Assembly: GCA_023430315.1 (NCBI GenBank)
Contig: JAEZAW010000320.1
Coordinates: 1 to 28,069 of the forward strand
Source of the DNA: Pseudomonadota bacterium
Lineage (GTDB): Bacteria > Pseudomonadota > Alphaproteobacteria > Rhizobiales > Hyphomicrobiaceae
Reading direction: 5' to 3'
DNA: 28,069 bases
The position numbers and the translations under genes were made by a program. Below the pieces are notes generated by a model. It ran no database searches. It saw only the letters and a program-made list of their open reading frames with translations, and was not told the DNA's origin. Shown piece after piece: positions 15,662 to 23,472 of the stretch (position 1 is the first letter of the stretch; the number at the start of each line of letters is the position of its first letter).

Positions 15662-16222
15662 ATGGGGGCTTTGGCCGGCTACATCCGCTTTGCCGAATGG
15701 GTGAATGAGAAGGTCGGCCAAGTTGTCGGCTGGCTGAGCCTAGTGACCGTCCTGGTCTGCTTCGTCGTCGTCGTCAACCGGTACGTGTTCCGTTCCGGCT
15801 ACGTGTGGATGCAAGAGCTGTACGTATGGACGTTCGGCCTCTCCTTCATGCTCGGCTCCGGCTATGCCTTCCTCGCCGGCCGGCACGTGAGCGTCGACAT
15901 ATTCTCCGCGCGATGGACTGAAAAGACCCGAGCAAAGATGGAGATCTTCTGCTCCATCGTGTTCCTGTTCCCCTGGCTCGCCGTCATCGGCTACTACACG
16001 TGGGGCTACTTCCTCAACTCTCTCTTCCTTCGTGAGACATCCCAACAAGTCGGCGGCATGCCCGGTCTCTATGTCATGAAGGCTGCCATTCTGGCCTTCG
16101 TGGTGCTGATGGCCATGCAAGGCCTGGCGAACTGCGCGCGTGCCATTCTCGTCTTGAACGATGCCGAGCACTTGGCGCCAAAGCGCGAAATTGCCGGCCT
16201 CGGCGCTGCGACAACCACTTAG
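15662..16222 (+). CDS. dctQ: TRAP transporter small permease (DctQ family)
   Basis: A 186-residue inner-membrane protein with four helices (about residues 20-42, 52-72, 97-117 and 137-160). VNRYVFRSGYVWMQELYVWTF is a typical DctQ stretch, with the Glu-Leu after the first loop, and AFLAGRHVSVDIF follows as expected. I started at 15662 because GGGGAGGA lies about 6 bases upstream and MGALAGYIRF is a normal N-terminus; an in-frame ATG at 15569 would add 31 atypical residues. It pairs with the large permease that begins 26 bases after its stop. Confidence 0.93.
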   Translation: MGALAGYIRFAEWVNEKVGQVVGWLSLVTVLVCFVVVVNRYVFRSGYVWMQELYVWTFGLSFMLGSGYAFLAGRHVSVDIFSARWTEKTRAKMEIFCSIVFLFPWLAVIGYYTWGYFLNSLFLRETSQQVGGMPGLYVMKAAILAFVVLMAMQGLANCARAILVLNDAEHLAPKREIAGLGAATTT

Positions 16223-16248
16223 CACTCACCGGAAAAGGTCCGTCTTCT

Positions 16249-17799
16249 ATGCTGAGCGCCCTTTCGACCGGCGACATTCTCTCCATCATGCTGTTCATCG
16301 GCATCTGCGCCACGCTGATGTTCGGCTATCCGATCGCGCTGACGCTCGCGGGCACCTCACTCTTCATCGCCTTTCTCGGCCATGCGTTCGGCGCCTTCGA
16401 CTACTCGATCCTGAATGGCATTCCGTCGCGCTATCTCGGAAGCATGACGAACGACGTGCTCGTCGCCGTCCCTCTCTTCATATTCATGGGACTAATTCTC
16501 GAGAAATCGGGGATCGCCGAGCAGCTTCTGACAACCATGGGGCAGCTCTTCGGCAAGCTGCGCGGCGGTCTGGGTTACTCCGTCGTAATCGTTGGCGCGC
16601 TTCTCGCTGCTTCAACCGGCGTCGTCGGCGCCACTGTTATCACGATGGGGTTGATCGCGCTGCCGACGATGCTGCGCGCCGGGTACGGCCCGCGGATTTC
16701 AACGGGCGTCATCTGCGGCTCCGCCACGCTTGCTCAGATCATTCCACCCTCGACCGTCCTCATCTTCGTCGGCGATCTTCTCGCCGGCATCAACCAGGAA
16801 GCTCAGCTTCGCCGTGGCAACTTCACGCCGGATCCGATCTCTGTGGGTGATCTCTTCGCGGGTGCGTTGATCCCCGGCTTCATCATGGTTGGCCTCTACC
16901 TGACCTGGATCATCTACAAGGCCGTCTTCCAGCCTAATGAAGTGCCGGCCATGAAGATGACCGATGAGGAGCGCGCCGGCCTCTCGTGGCGCGTCATCTC
17001 AGCGCTCGTGCCACCGCTGATCCTCGTCCTCGCGGTGCTCGGCAGCATTCTGCTCGGCTTCGCGACGCCTTCGGAATCCGCCTCTGTCGGCGCCATCGGC
17101 GCCATGATCCTCGCCGCAATGAATCGCCGCATGTCATTCGAGACGCTGCGGTACGCCTCAATGAATACGATGATGACGACCTGCGTCATCTTCGTGATCG
17201 TGATCGCGGCCTCACTCTTTTCGCTCGTGTTCCGCGGCCTCGGCGGTGAGCACATGGTCGAAACTGCATTGAGGAACGTCCCCGGTGGCATCACGGGCGC
17301 ACTGTTCGTCGTGATGTTCATCATGTTCATCCTGGGATTCTTCCTCGATACCTTCGAGATCATTCTCATCATGCTGCCGGTATGCGGCCCCGCGCTCCTC
17401 ACCATGGGCGTTGATCCGGTGTGGCTCGGCATCCTCATCGGCGTGAACCTGCAGACGAGTTTCCTCACGCCGCCGTTCGGCTTCACACTCTTCTACATGC
17501 GCAGCATTGCGCCACCGAGCATCACGACAGGCGAGATCTGGATCGGCTCGATCTCATGGACGTGGCTGCAGATGTTCGCGCTCGGCATCGTTTGGGGATT
17601 TCCCGGTACCGCAACCTGGCTGCCCAAATACCTGTTCGGTGGTCCGACGCCGGCGGCCATTCATGGACCGGCGACGGCCGGCGAGAAGCCTGGTGCTGCA
17701 CCACCCCCTCGCAGCCTGGATTCGATCCTCGGCACGACAAAGTTCGACAAGGACGGAATGCCCGTCGAGGAAGACAATCCGTTCTCTCCGAAGAAATAG
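16249..17799 (+). CDS. dctM: TRAP transporter large permease (DctM family)
   Basis: A 516-residue membrane protein, the ion-coupled transport subunit of the TRAP system, with about 12 helices. The repeated motifs are visible: NDVLVAVPLFIFMG in the first half, STGVVGATVITMGLIALPTMLRAGY near residues 122-146, GSATLAQIIPPST near residue 159, and NLQTSFLTPPFGFTLFY in the second half. The loop containing QLRRGNFTPDPISVGDLF is found in the long DctM subgroup. About 55 residues after the last helix form a hydrophilic, Ala/Pro-rich tail ending EEDNPFSPKK, longer than in most DctM proteins I know. A 68-residue membrane protein follows 15 bases after the stop. Confidence 0.95.
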   Translation: MLSALSTGDILSIMLFIGICATLMFGYPIALTLAGTSLFIAFLGHAFGAFDYSILNGIPSRYLGSMTNDVLVAVPLFIFMGLILEKSGIAEQLLTTMGQLFGKLRGGLGYSVVIVGALLAASTGVVGATVITMGLIALPTMLRAGYGPRISTGVICGSATLAQIIPPSTVLIFVGDLLAGINQEAQLRRGNFTPDPISVGDLFAGALIPGFIMVGLYLTWIIYKAVFQPNEVPAMKMTDEERAGLSWRVISALVPPLILVLAVLGSILLGFATPSESASVGAIGAMILAAMNRRMSFETLRYASMNTMMTTCVIFVIVIAASLFSLVFRGLGGEHMVETALRNVPGGITGALFVVMFIMFILGFFLDTFEIILIMLPVCGPALLTMGVDPVWLGILIGVNLQTSFLTPPFGFTLFYMRSIAPPSITTGEIWIGSISWTWLQMFALGIVWGFPGTATWLPKYLFGGPTPAAIHGPATAGEKPGAAPPPRSLDSILGTTKFDKDGMPVEEDNPFSPKK

Positions 17800-17814
17800 G
17801 ACGCCGACAAAGTC

Positions 17815-18021
17815 ATGAACCTCGTTGAGCTCGAATTTGGCGCCATCCTGCTGGCCATCTGGGTCGCGACATTTGTCGTCCTCTGGAAGATCATCGATCG
17901 CCCTGGGCACCCCGGCATCATAAAGGGTCAGCTCGTCATCGAGCATTTCATGCTCGCCCACATCCTCCTGCTTATCTTTGCAGTCAGCGAGCTTGTGAAG
18001 GGCTCGGGCTTCTTCAATTAG
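17815..18021 (+). CDS. Small two-helix membrane protein in the TRAP operon, function unknown
   Basis: A 68-residue protein I do not recognise as a named family. Helix 1 spans about residues 8-26 (FGAILLAIWVATFVVLWKI). A polar hairpin IDRPGHPGIIKG follows, then helix 2 at about 42-61 (HFMLAHILLLIFAVSELVKG). It starts 15 bases after dctM and ends before a strong terminator, so it is the last gene of the permease transcript. The short polar link with two Pro-Gly turns suggests a membrane hairpin. The position suggests a TRAP accessory subunit, but nothing in the sequence proves this. Confidence 0.7.
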   Translation: MNLVELEFGAILLAIWVATFVVLWKIIDRPGHPGIIKGQLVIEHFMLAHILLLIFAVSELVKGSGFFN

Positions 18022-18047
18022 GTGCGCGGCACTCGATCCCACAACGC

Positions 18048-18085
18048 AAAAGCCCCGCGGCAGATCCTGCCGCGGGGCTTCTTGT
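18048..18085. terminator. Strong bidirectional terminator between the two halves of the TRAP locus
   Basis: AGCCCCGCGGCAG (18051-18063) and CTGCCGCGGGGCT (18067-18079) form a perfect 13-bp stem with the 3-base loop ATC. It is preceded by CAAAA and followed by TCTTGTTT, so U tracts arise on both strands. It sits 30 bases after the small membrane protein stop and 24 bases past the dctP stop, and can end both convergent transcripts. Confidence 0.93.
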
Positions 18086-18102
18086 TTCGAGCGTGATGCT
18101 CG

Positions 18103-19224
18103 TCAGCTCGGGAACTTGTAGTCGAGCAAGCGGGCATTGAGGAAGCCCTGCTCGGCAATACGGTTCCAGCTCGACTGCTCGCGACGCGCCTTGAGGAAGG
18201 ACTCGATGACCTCCTTGGTCACGGCGTCGCCGCCATCGCGCAGCTCCTGGATGACTTCGCCGCAGGCCGTACCGTAGGCTTGGAGGAAATCGTTCGGGAA
18301 GCGGCGGAGCTGGACGTTGTGCGTGCCGATGAGCGTCTGCAGCGAGGCGCCATTGCGTGCGTTGAACTCGGAGGTGAACTTGATGCTCTCCTGGTAGACG
18401 CAGGCTGAGAAGATGGCCTGGATGTCCTTCGGAAGCGATGTCAGCTTCTTCTTGTCGACCGTCACCTCGATCTGGGTGCCGGGCTCGTGCATGCCGGGCC
18501 AGTAGTAGTACTTGGCGACCTTGAAGAAGCCGAACGTGAGGTCGTTCCAGGGCCCGACCCATTCGGTAGCATCAATGGCGCCCGACTGAAGCGCCGCAAA
18601 GATTTCGCCGCCCGGCAGGTTGACGACGGTAAGGCCGAGCTTCTTCAGTGCTTCGCCGCCAAGCCCCGGGATGCGCATCTTCATGCCGTTGACGCTGGCA
18701 GCGCTGGTGATCTCCTTGTTGAACCAGCCGCCCATCTGCACGCCGGTCGAGCCTGCGTGGTAGCCCTTGAGGCCGAACGGATCGAGCACCTTGTCCCAGA
18801 GATCCTGGCCGCCGCCGTACTGCATCCAGGCTTCGGCCTCGGCCGTCGTCATGCCGAAAGGCACGGTCGAGTAGAACATGAGCGCCTTGCTCTTGTTCGG
18901 CCAGTAGTAAGGCGTCGCGTGCATGAGGTCGGCGGCGCCGCGCGTCACCGCGTCGAAGCTCTCGAACGGCGGTACGAGTTCGCCGGCAGCATAGACGTTA
19001 ATCTTCAGGCGGCCCTCCGTGGCGGCTTCGACGGAGTTCGCGAAGCGCACGGCGCCGGTGCCCTGGCCGGGGAAATTCTTGGGCCAGGTCGTTACCATCT
19101 TCCATTCGATGCGCGACTGCGCGATTGCAGGCGTCACGATCGCCGAGGTCCCGGCAGCGGCGCCGGCGACGGCGGCCCCTTTGAGGAACTGGCGCCTCTT
19201 CATCGTCTTCGGTTCATGCGACAT
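18103..19224 (-). CDS. dctP: TRAP transporter substrate-binding protein, TakP-like, Tat-exported
   Basis: A 373-residue periplasmic binding protein. MKRRQFLKGAAVAG is a twin-arginine signal, with cleavage probably after ITPAIAQ-like residues near 36, so the protein is exported folded. The mature part closely follows the TakP group that binds 2-oxo acids with a metal ion: TTWPKNFPGQG near residue 45, VQMGGW with Gln163, MRIPGLGGE with Arg184, GGEIFAALQSGAIDATEW with Glu221-Trp222, and YYYWPGMHEPGT. From that family I infer a 2-oxo or 2-hydroxy monocarboxylate ligand. GGGAG lies 10 bases before the ATG. Unusually, the gene faces the permease genes instead of leading their operon. Confidence 0.93.
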   Translation of the reverse strand: MSHEPKTMKRRQFLKGAAVAGAAAGTSAIVTPAIAQSRIEWKMVTTWPKNFPGQGTGAVRFANSVEAATEGRLKINVYAAGELVPPFESFDAVTRGAADLMHATPYYWPNKSKALMFYSTVPFGMTTAEAEAWMQYGGGQDLWDKVLDPFGLKGYHAGSTGVQMGGWFNKEITSAASVNGMKMRIPGLGGEALKKLGLTVVNLPGGEIFAALQSGAIDATEWVGPWNDLTFGFFKVAKYYYWPGMHEPGTQIEVTVDKKKLTSLPKDIQAIFSACVYQESIKFTSEFNARNGASLQTLIGTHNVQLRRFPNDFLQAYGTACGEVIQELRDGGDAVTKEVIESFLKARREQSSWNRIAEQGFLNARLLDYKFPS

Positions 19225-19259
19225 TTATTTGTTTCTCCCTGGACTTGAGCGGACGTGTG

Positions 19260-19293
19260 CGGATGAAATCCGTGACCGCCTAAATTAGGCGGT
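19260..19293. promoter_or_regulatory. Perfect 19-bp palindrome and adjacent dyad upstream of dctP
   Basis: ACCGCCTAA (19275-19283), a central A, and TTAGGCGGT (19285-19293) form a perfect palindrome with 9-base arms. Beside it, CGGAT (19260-19264) and ATCCG (19268-19272) form a second dyad around GAA. They lie 36-69 bases before the dctP start. The AT core and GC arms look like a repressor operator; a 5' mRNA hairpin is the alternative. Confidence 0.6.
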
Positions 19294-19303
19294 GTCCGTC
19301 GCG

Positions 19304-19333
19304 AGTATGGAATGCTCAAGGGGAATTTTGCAA
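19304..19333 (-). promoter_or_regulatory. Candidate promoter for dctP
   Basis: Read on the minus strand, TTGCAA (19333-19328) and CATACT (19309-19304) are 18 bases apart. The predicted start of transcription near 19297 would put the 19-bp palindrome immediately downstream, where a bound repressor could block elongation or initiation. This is pattern matching only. Confidence 0.3.
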
Positions 19334-19480
19334 TCTGGACTTAAGACGCGCCCAAAAGTTCGGCAGCATCGAGCTCGGGTAGGCCGGAAAGGTGTGGCGC
19401 GCGACGCGAATTTCTTGACTTCGCACGGCATCGGCTTCCCCATTCACCATAGTCCGCCTTTGCATCTGGGGAAATGAACC

Positions 19481-21733
19481 ATGCTGCCACTTGCCGCCTA
19501 TGCCGACCGGATGTCCGTCCGGCCTGGAGAGACCATCGCATTCAAGGTCTCGAGCATGGACGACACGCCCTATACGGCGAAGCTGGTGCGGGTGATTTGT
19601 GCGGATGCGAACCCGGCTGGTCCTGGGCTTGTCGAGGAGCCCGTCACGGCGGACTTTGCCGGCGCACACAAGGGACGCTTCCAGGCCGTCCACGCGGGAT
19701 CGCACGGCATTGTCGAGCAGGGCATCGACCTCGGCACGATGGGCAGTCTCAGCCTCGTCGCCACGATCTGGCCGACGCGCCCGGGCATCGGACGGCGTCA
19801 GGGCGTGCTTTCGATCTATGATCCGGCCGTGCGACGTGGCATCGCCGTCGCCATCGGCGAGGACGGCAGCGTCGAGGCGCTGCTCGGCGCAACCCGGGTG
19901 AAGACCCGCGTGCCGCTCGAGGAGCGCCACTGGTATCGGGTTTTCGCGTCTTACGATGCGGCAACGTCGACGCTGACGGTCGGCCAGGTGCGCCTCGAAA
20001 ATGGCCGGCCGTTCGGTCAGCCGCGCACGGCGAGCACCAAGCTCGAAGCCGGCGCCGCGGCGCTTCCTGTCGCGGGCATGCCGTGGATCATCGGTGCGCT
20101 CGGCGGTACGCCCGTCAAAGGCCACTTCAACGGCAAGATCGAGCGGCCCGTCATTGCGGCGACAGCTGTCGATGTTGCCGTGGTCGAGAATCTCGCGGCC
20201 GATCCGGCCGCCCCAGGCGTGATCGCGAGCTGGGATTTCTCGCAGGAGATGTCATCGACGCGCATCGTCGACGCGGGGTCGGGCGCGCACCATGGACACC
20301 TGGTCAATCTCCCTGCCCGCGCCATGACCGGCTCAACCTGGACAGGCCGCGAGATGTGCTTCCGCCATGCGCCCGCGCAGTACGGCGCCATTCACTTCCA
20401 CGAGGACGATGTCTCGGATTGCGGCTGGGAGACGGATTTCACGTGGACCGTGCCGGCCGGCACGCGCTCCGGCACTTACGCCATCCGGCTTTCGAGTGAG
20501 AAGGGAGAAGAGAATGTTCCCTTCTTCGTCGTGCCACCCAAGGGCAAGAAGACGGCCGATCTCGCCGTGCTGGTCTCGACCTACACCTACACCGTCTATC
20601 ACAACCACGCGCGGCCTGAATCCGCCGATCCGAAATGGCTCGCCACGTGGAAGCAATTGGCAAAGGAATGGGGCGGCTACCCCTATAATCCGGGCGAGCA
20701 CCGCGAGTATGGTCTTTCCACCTATAACTTCCACACCGACGGCAGCGGCATCTGCCACGCCTCGTGGCTGAGGCCGATGCTGAATGTGCGCATCGGCTAT
20801 ACCACGTATCCCCATCCTTCGATCCGCGCCTCGGGCCTCCGCCACTACCCAGCGGACTCGCATCTCATTGCCTGGCTCGAGAAGCAGGGCATTGCTTACG
20901 ACATCATCACGGACGCCGAGCTCGATGCCGAAGGCGTCGAACTGCTGAAGCCCTATCGCGTAGTGACGACCGGCAGCCATCCCGAGTATCACACGGGCGC
21001 CATGCTCGATGCGCTCGAAGCTTATCGCGATGGCGGTGGGCGCTTCATGTACCTCGGCGGGAACGGCTTCTATTGGAAGGTCGCACGTCACAATGAGGCG
21101 CCGGCCGCGATCGAGATCCGTCGCGGCGAGGGTGGCATCCGCGCCTGGGCTGCGGAAGCGGGCGAGTACTACAACGCCTTCGACGGCGAGTATGGCGGCC
21201 TGTGGCGCCGCAATGGACGCCCGCCGCAGCGGCTTGCGGGCGTCGGCTTTACGGCGCAGGGCAACTTCGTCGGCTCGCACTATCGCCAGAAGCCTGATGC
21301 ACGCGCGTCGCGGGCGGCGTGGATACTAGACGGTATCGGCGCGGACGAGCTGATCGGCGGCTTCGGTTTGTCGGGGCACGGGGCGGCGGGCTTCGAACTC
21401 GATCGTGCCGACAAGCGGCTCGGCACGCCGTCGCACGCCATCGTACTCGCCTCGTCCGAAGGCCACGAGCCGGATGCGCCGTGGGTGCTCGTGCCCGAGG
21501 AGCAGCTCACGCACATCACCACCTGGGCCGGCAAGCCTGCGGACGAGCTGATCCGTGCCGATCTCACGTTCTTCGAGACGCCTAACAACGGCGCCGTTTT
21601 CTCGACGGGGTCGATCACGTTCTGCGGTTCGCTGCTGCACAACGATGGCAGCAACAACGTCTCGCGGCTCATCCGCAACGTGCTCGATCGTTTCCTCGAT
21701 CCGAACGCCAAGTTCCCGATGCCGGACGTCTGA
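19481..21733 (+). CDS. N,N-dimethylformamidase large-subunit homologue
   Basis: A 750-residue protein. The N-terminus (YADRMSVRPGETIAFKVS) and a LamG-like lectin domain (about residues 75-245, with RVKTRVPLEERHWYRVFASY and WIIGALGGTPVKGHFNGKIE) are followed by a glutamine-amidotransferase-like catalytic part. In the Paracoccus enzyme, iron is held by Tyr399, Tyr440 and Glu521, with His519 nearby. Here Tyr415 (STYNFHTDGSG) and Tyr456 (RHYPADS) have the same 41-residue spacing, and His537-Asn-Glu539 (ARHNEA) reproduces the HxE pair, so an iron-dependent amide hydrolase is plausible. The true substrate is open. No small-subunit gene (about 130 residues) lies alongside. GGGGA precedes the ATG by 8 bases. 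The gene converges on the carboxyltransferase gene with an 8-base gap. Confidence 0.85.
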   Translation: MLPLAAYADRMSVRPGETIAFKVSSMDDTPYTAKLVRVICADANPAGPGLVEEPVTADFAGAHKGRFQAVHAGSHGIVEQGIDLGTMGSLSLVATIWPTRPGIGRRQGVLSIYDPAVRRGIAVAIGEDGSVEALLGATRVKTRVPLEERHWYRVFASYDAATSTLTVGQVRLENGRPFGQPRTASTKLEAGAAALPVAGMPWIIGALGGTPVKGHFNGKIERPVIAATAVDVAVVENLAADPAAPGVIASWDFSQEMSSTRIVDAGSGAHHGHLVNLPARAMTGSTWTGREMCFRHAPAQYGAIHFHEDDVSDCGWETDFTWTVPAGTRSGTYAIRLSSEKGEENVPFFVVPPKGKKTADLAVLVSTYTYTVYHNHARPESADPKWLATWKQLAKEWGGYPYNPGEHREYGLSTYNFHTDGSGICHASWLRPMLNVRIGYTTYPHPSIRASGLRHYPADSHLIAWLEKQGIAYDIITDAELDAEGVELLKPYRVVTTGSHPEYHTGAMLDALEAYRDGGGRFMYLGGNGFYWKVARHNEAPAAIEIRRGEGGIRAWAAEAGEYYNAFDGEYGGLWRRNGRPPQRLAGVGFTAQGNFVGSHYRQKPDARASRAAWILDGIGADELIGGFGLSGHGAAGFELDRADKRLGTPSHAIVLASSEGHEPDAPWVLVPEEQLTHITTWAGKPADELIRADLTFFETPNNGAVFSTGSITFCGSLLHNDGSNNVSRLIRNVLDRFLDPNAKFPMPDV

Positions 21734-21741
21734 GGCAGCGG

Positions 21742-23346
21742 CTACGGCCTCATGCCGAATGTGCGCGGGCCGGGCGTGCGCAGAGGCTCGGCGAGGTTGG
21801 CGAACTCGCAAAGCAGGCGACGCGTGTCGCGCGGATCGATGATCTCGTCCACGGCAAACGTCTCGGCAGTACGGAACGGCGAGCGCAACGCATTGAGCCG
21901 CGCCTCGATCTCGGCGAGCTTGGCTTTGGGATCCTCGGCAGCATCAATCTCGGCGCGATAGGCCGCCTCGATGCCGCCTTCGAGCGGCAGCGAACCCCAC
22001 CACGCCGAGAGCCACGCATAGCGCATGGCATAACGCCCTGCCGGCACGTGCGCCGCGCCGGCGACACCGAACACGTTGCGGATGATGATTGAGCACCACG
22101 GCACGGTCGTCTGGTTGATTGCCGCCATGGCGCGCACACCGAGTCGGATCGTTGCCGCGCGCTCGGCCTCAAGGCCGATCATGAAGCCGGGGCAATCTAC
22201 GAGATGCACGATCGGAATATGGAAGGTCTCGGCGAGATCGACGAAGCGGATGACCTTGCTGCAGGCGTCCGCCGTCCACGCGCCGCTCACATGGAAGGGA
22301 TCGCTCGCCAGGATCGCGACGGGCAGGCCATCGAGGCGCGCAAGGCCCGTGATCACCGGGCGGCCGAACATCCGCCCCATCTCGAAGAAGGAGCCGCGAT
22401 CGACGAGCGCCTCGATGATCGGGCGCATTTTGTAGGGCTGATAGCGCTCGCGCGGGATAGCCTTGAAAAGCCAGTCCTCGCGCCGACTAGGAGAATCGAC
22501 GCGCGGACCGCGCGGCGCCACCTCGTAGCAGGATGAAGGCAGATAGGAGAGGAAGCGGCGAGCGCGATCGAAGGCCTCCTCTTCGCTGTCCACGGCATCG
22601 TCGACAGCGCCCGCCGCGCACTGGATCTCCCAACCGCCAAGCTCGAACTTCGAGAGATCCTGCTTGTCGCCGATGCGCGCGACGACCGGCGGCCCCGCAA
22701 CGAACATCGCCGAGGTCTTCTTCGTCATGAGCGAGTAGTGGCTTGCCGAAACCTGCGCGGCCCCGAGACCTGCAACCGATCCGAGGCCGAGTGCCACAAC
22801 CGGCACAAGACCTAGATTGTCGGCGAGATACTTGTAGCGCATGGACGAGCCACCGAGCCCGCCCGGCAGGTTTGCGCGCCCTGTCGTCTCAATCGTCTTG
22901 ACCGAGCCGCCGCCGCCCGACCCTTCGATGATGCGGATGATCGGAAGGCGCAGTTCGTTGGCCATGCGCTCGCCGATCACGGTTTTCTCGGGGATGGTTG
23001 CATCAGCCGAGCCGCCGCGCACCGTGAAGTCATCGCCGCTGACGATCACGGGGCGGCCGTTAATCATGGCGCGGCCGGTGATGCGGTTGGCCGGCGTCAC
23101 GCGGACGAGATTGCCGGTGTCGTCATACTCCGCAAGTCCCGTGAGCGTGCCGACCTCATTGAAGGTGCCTGGATCCACGAGCCGGCCGACGCGCTCGCGG
23201 ATGGTGAGCTTGCCTTCGCGGTGCTGGCGATCGACCTTCTCGGTGCCGCCCATCTCCTTGGCGAAGTGCTCGCGCTGTCTCAGCTCGTCGAGCTCGCTCT
23301 GCCATCCCTGCTGCGGCGGCGTACCGCCGGCGTCGTCCTTGGGCAT
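21742..23346 (-). CDS. Acyl-CoA carboxylase carboxyltransferase (beta) subunit
   Basis: A 534-residue carboxyltransferase with the two crotonase-like halves of the PccB/MccB family. GSGGGGSVKT near residue 146 and GLGSVAGLGAAQVSASHYSLMT supply the N-half oxyanion hole region. HLVDCPGFMIGLEAE and NVFGVAGAAH lie in the C half. It would move CO2 from carboxybiotin to an acyl-CoA; which one (propionyl, methylcrotonyl, other) cannot be told from sequence by eye. I start at 23346, because GGGGAG is 8 bases upstream of that ATG but only 2 from an alternative ATG at 23352. No biotin carboxylase/BCCP gene is in the window, so its partner must be encoded elsewhere. Confidence 0.9.
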   Translation of the reverse strand: MPKDDAGGTPPQQGWQSELDELRQREHFAKEMGGTEKVDRQHREGKLTIRERVGRLVDPGTFNEVGTLTGLAEYDDTGNLVRVTPANRITGRAMINGRPVIVSGDDFTVRGGSADATIPEKTVIGERMANELRLPIIRIIEGSGGGGSVKTIETTGRANLPGGLGGSSMRYKYLADNLGLVPVVALGLGSVAGLGAAQVSASHYSLMTKKTSAMFVAGPPVVARIGDKQDLSKFELGGWEIQCAAGAVDDAVDSEEEAFDRARRFLSYLPSSCYEVAPRGPRVDSPSRREDWLFKAIPRERYQPYKMRPIIEALVDRGSFFEMGRMFGRPVITGLARLDGLPVAILASDPFHVSGAWTADACSKVIRFVDLAETFHIPIVHLVDCPGFMIGLEAERAATIRLGVRAMAAINQTTVPWCSIIIRNVFGVAGAAHVPAGRYAMRYAWLSAWWGSLPLEGGIEAAYRAEIDAAEDPKAKLAEIEARLNALRSPFRTAETFAVDEIIDPRDTRRLLCEFANLAEPLRTPGPRTFGMRP

Positions 23347-23472
23347 TCGCATCGCTCCCCTGCCGCGGCTTCTTGGCCGGGCACATGATTATCCTGTTGG
23401 CGGTAAGACTAGCGAGCGCAGGGACGGCGGGCCAGTCGCAATCGGGGCGCAGGGTTTCCGCGCCGGCACGGC

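Noticed and set aside
19415..19453. TTGACT and CATAGT as a promoter for the DMFase-like gene.
   Set aside because: The gap of 27 bases is far too long and no better -10 partner is visible.
19292..19477. 61-residue forward frame before the DMFase-like gene.
   Set aside because: No ribosome-binding site or motif, and it runs through the dctP promoter region; the following ATG at 19481 has the ribosome-binding site.
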